DNA of 33,666 nt, taken from positions 1 through 33,666 of the forward strand of contig CALDFV010000185.1 in the NCBI GenBank assembly GCA_937942145.1, given 5' to 3'. The notes under the pieces are model-generated. The model did not search any database, was not told the DNA's origin, and saw only the letters and a program-made list of their open reading frames with translations. Below, one piece after another: positions 33,594 through 33,666 of this stretch (the stretch's first letter is position 1; the number at the start of each line of letters is the position of its first letter). The stretch comes from an uncultured Opitutaceae bacterium (GTDB lineage Bacteria; Verrucomicrobiota; Verrucomicrobiia; Opitutales; Opitutaceae). The position numbers were made by a program, and so were the translations under genes.

Positions 33594-33666
33594 GTAGGGC
33601 TGGCGCTCGCGCCAAGCCGCATTGATTGCGTCATAATCTTCAAACGCGGCATGGCGCAAGCGCCAG
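33594..33666. repeat. Palindromic repeat, GTAGGGCYGGC family, copy 3 (cut by the window edge)
   Basis: It begins GTAGGGCTGGCGCTCGCGCC followed by AAGCCGC. After a spacer the reverse half reads GCGGCATGGCGCAAGCGCCA then G at the last base; the closing CCCTAC would lie outside. It overlaps the 5' extension of the DUF1592 frame, which argues against that extension being translated. Confidence 0.8.

Overview
The window looks like a chromosome segment of a free-living, probably marine Verrucomicrobiota of the Opitutae type. This is inferred from family content, with no 16S visible: a secreted Cys-type sulfatase, Tat-exported Gfo/Idh/MocA and sugar-isomerase-like proteins, a DUF6807/PmoA-like protein, a DUF1592 cytochrome-type protein, uronate catabolism, and a trigger factor-ClpP-ClpX operon. 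Clear Shine-Dalgarno motifs are scarce at the starts I checked. I see no tRNA, rRNA, CRISPR array, transposase or phage gene.

Layout. 1-1379 (-) is the 5' part of a NodT-type outer-membrane efflux lipoprotein that runs off the left edge. 1628-3160 (-) is gcvT-gcvH without gcvP. 3318-7003 (-) holds a frameshifted alpha/beta-hydrolase lipoprotein, a sulfatase and a Tat-exported sugar isomerase-like protein. 7098-8498 (+) is an enolase-superfamily enzyme read divergently from them, with an operator-like dyad between. 8547-12972 (-) holds a DUF6807 protein, glucuronate isomerase UxaC and a long protein resembling tagaturonate epimerase (UxaE). Together 4281-12972 reads as desulfation plus uronate/sugar-acid breakdown. 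A fumarylacetoacetase-fold protein at 16283-17116 could act later on 2-keto-3-deoxy acids.

13179-16243 holds small genes: an alpha/beta hydrolase, a DksA-like zinc-finger protein, a membrane-anchored LTXXQ-like protein, DUF2237 and DUF3817. 17201-20496 (-) is tig-clpP-clpX, the protein quality-control operon. 20944-24066 (+) holds tsaB, alr (overlapping tsaB by 4 bases), a phosphatase with the arginine-phosphatase signature, and an ExoD-like membrane protein.

24128-26940 is the most unusual stretch. A single Gfo/Idh/MocA gene is enclosed by two long, imperfect, mutually inverted, non-coding repeat arms of about 0.5-0.8 kb. Each arm is built from nested hairpins and has its own inverted termini, like a MITE. 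A second palindromic repeat family (GTAGGGCYGGC...) occurs at 20742, 24504 and the right edge at 33594.

26996-30691 (-) encodes a 1231-residue secreted beta-propeller protein, preceded by a possible six-codon leader with a strong ribosome-binding site. 31052 to the right edge (-) is a DUF1592-family protein with two CxxCH motifs.
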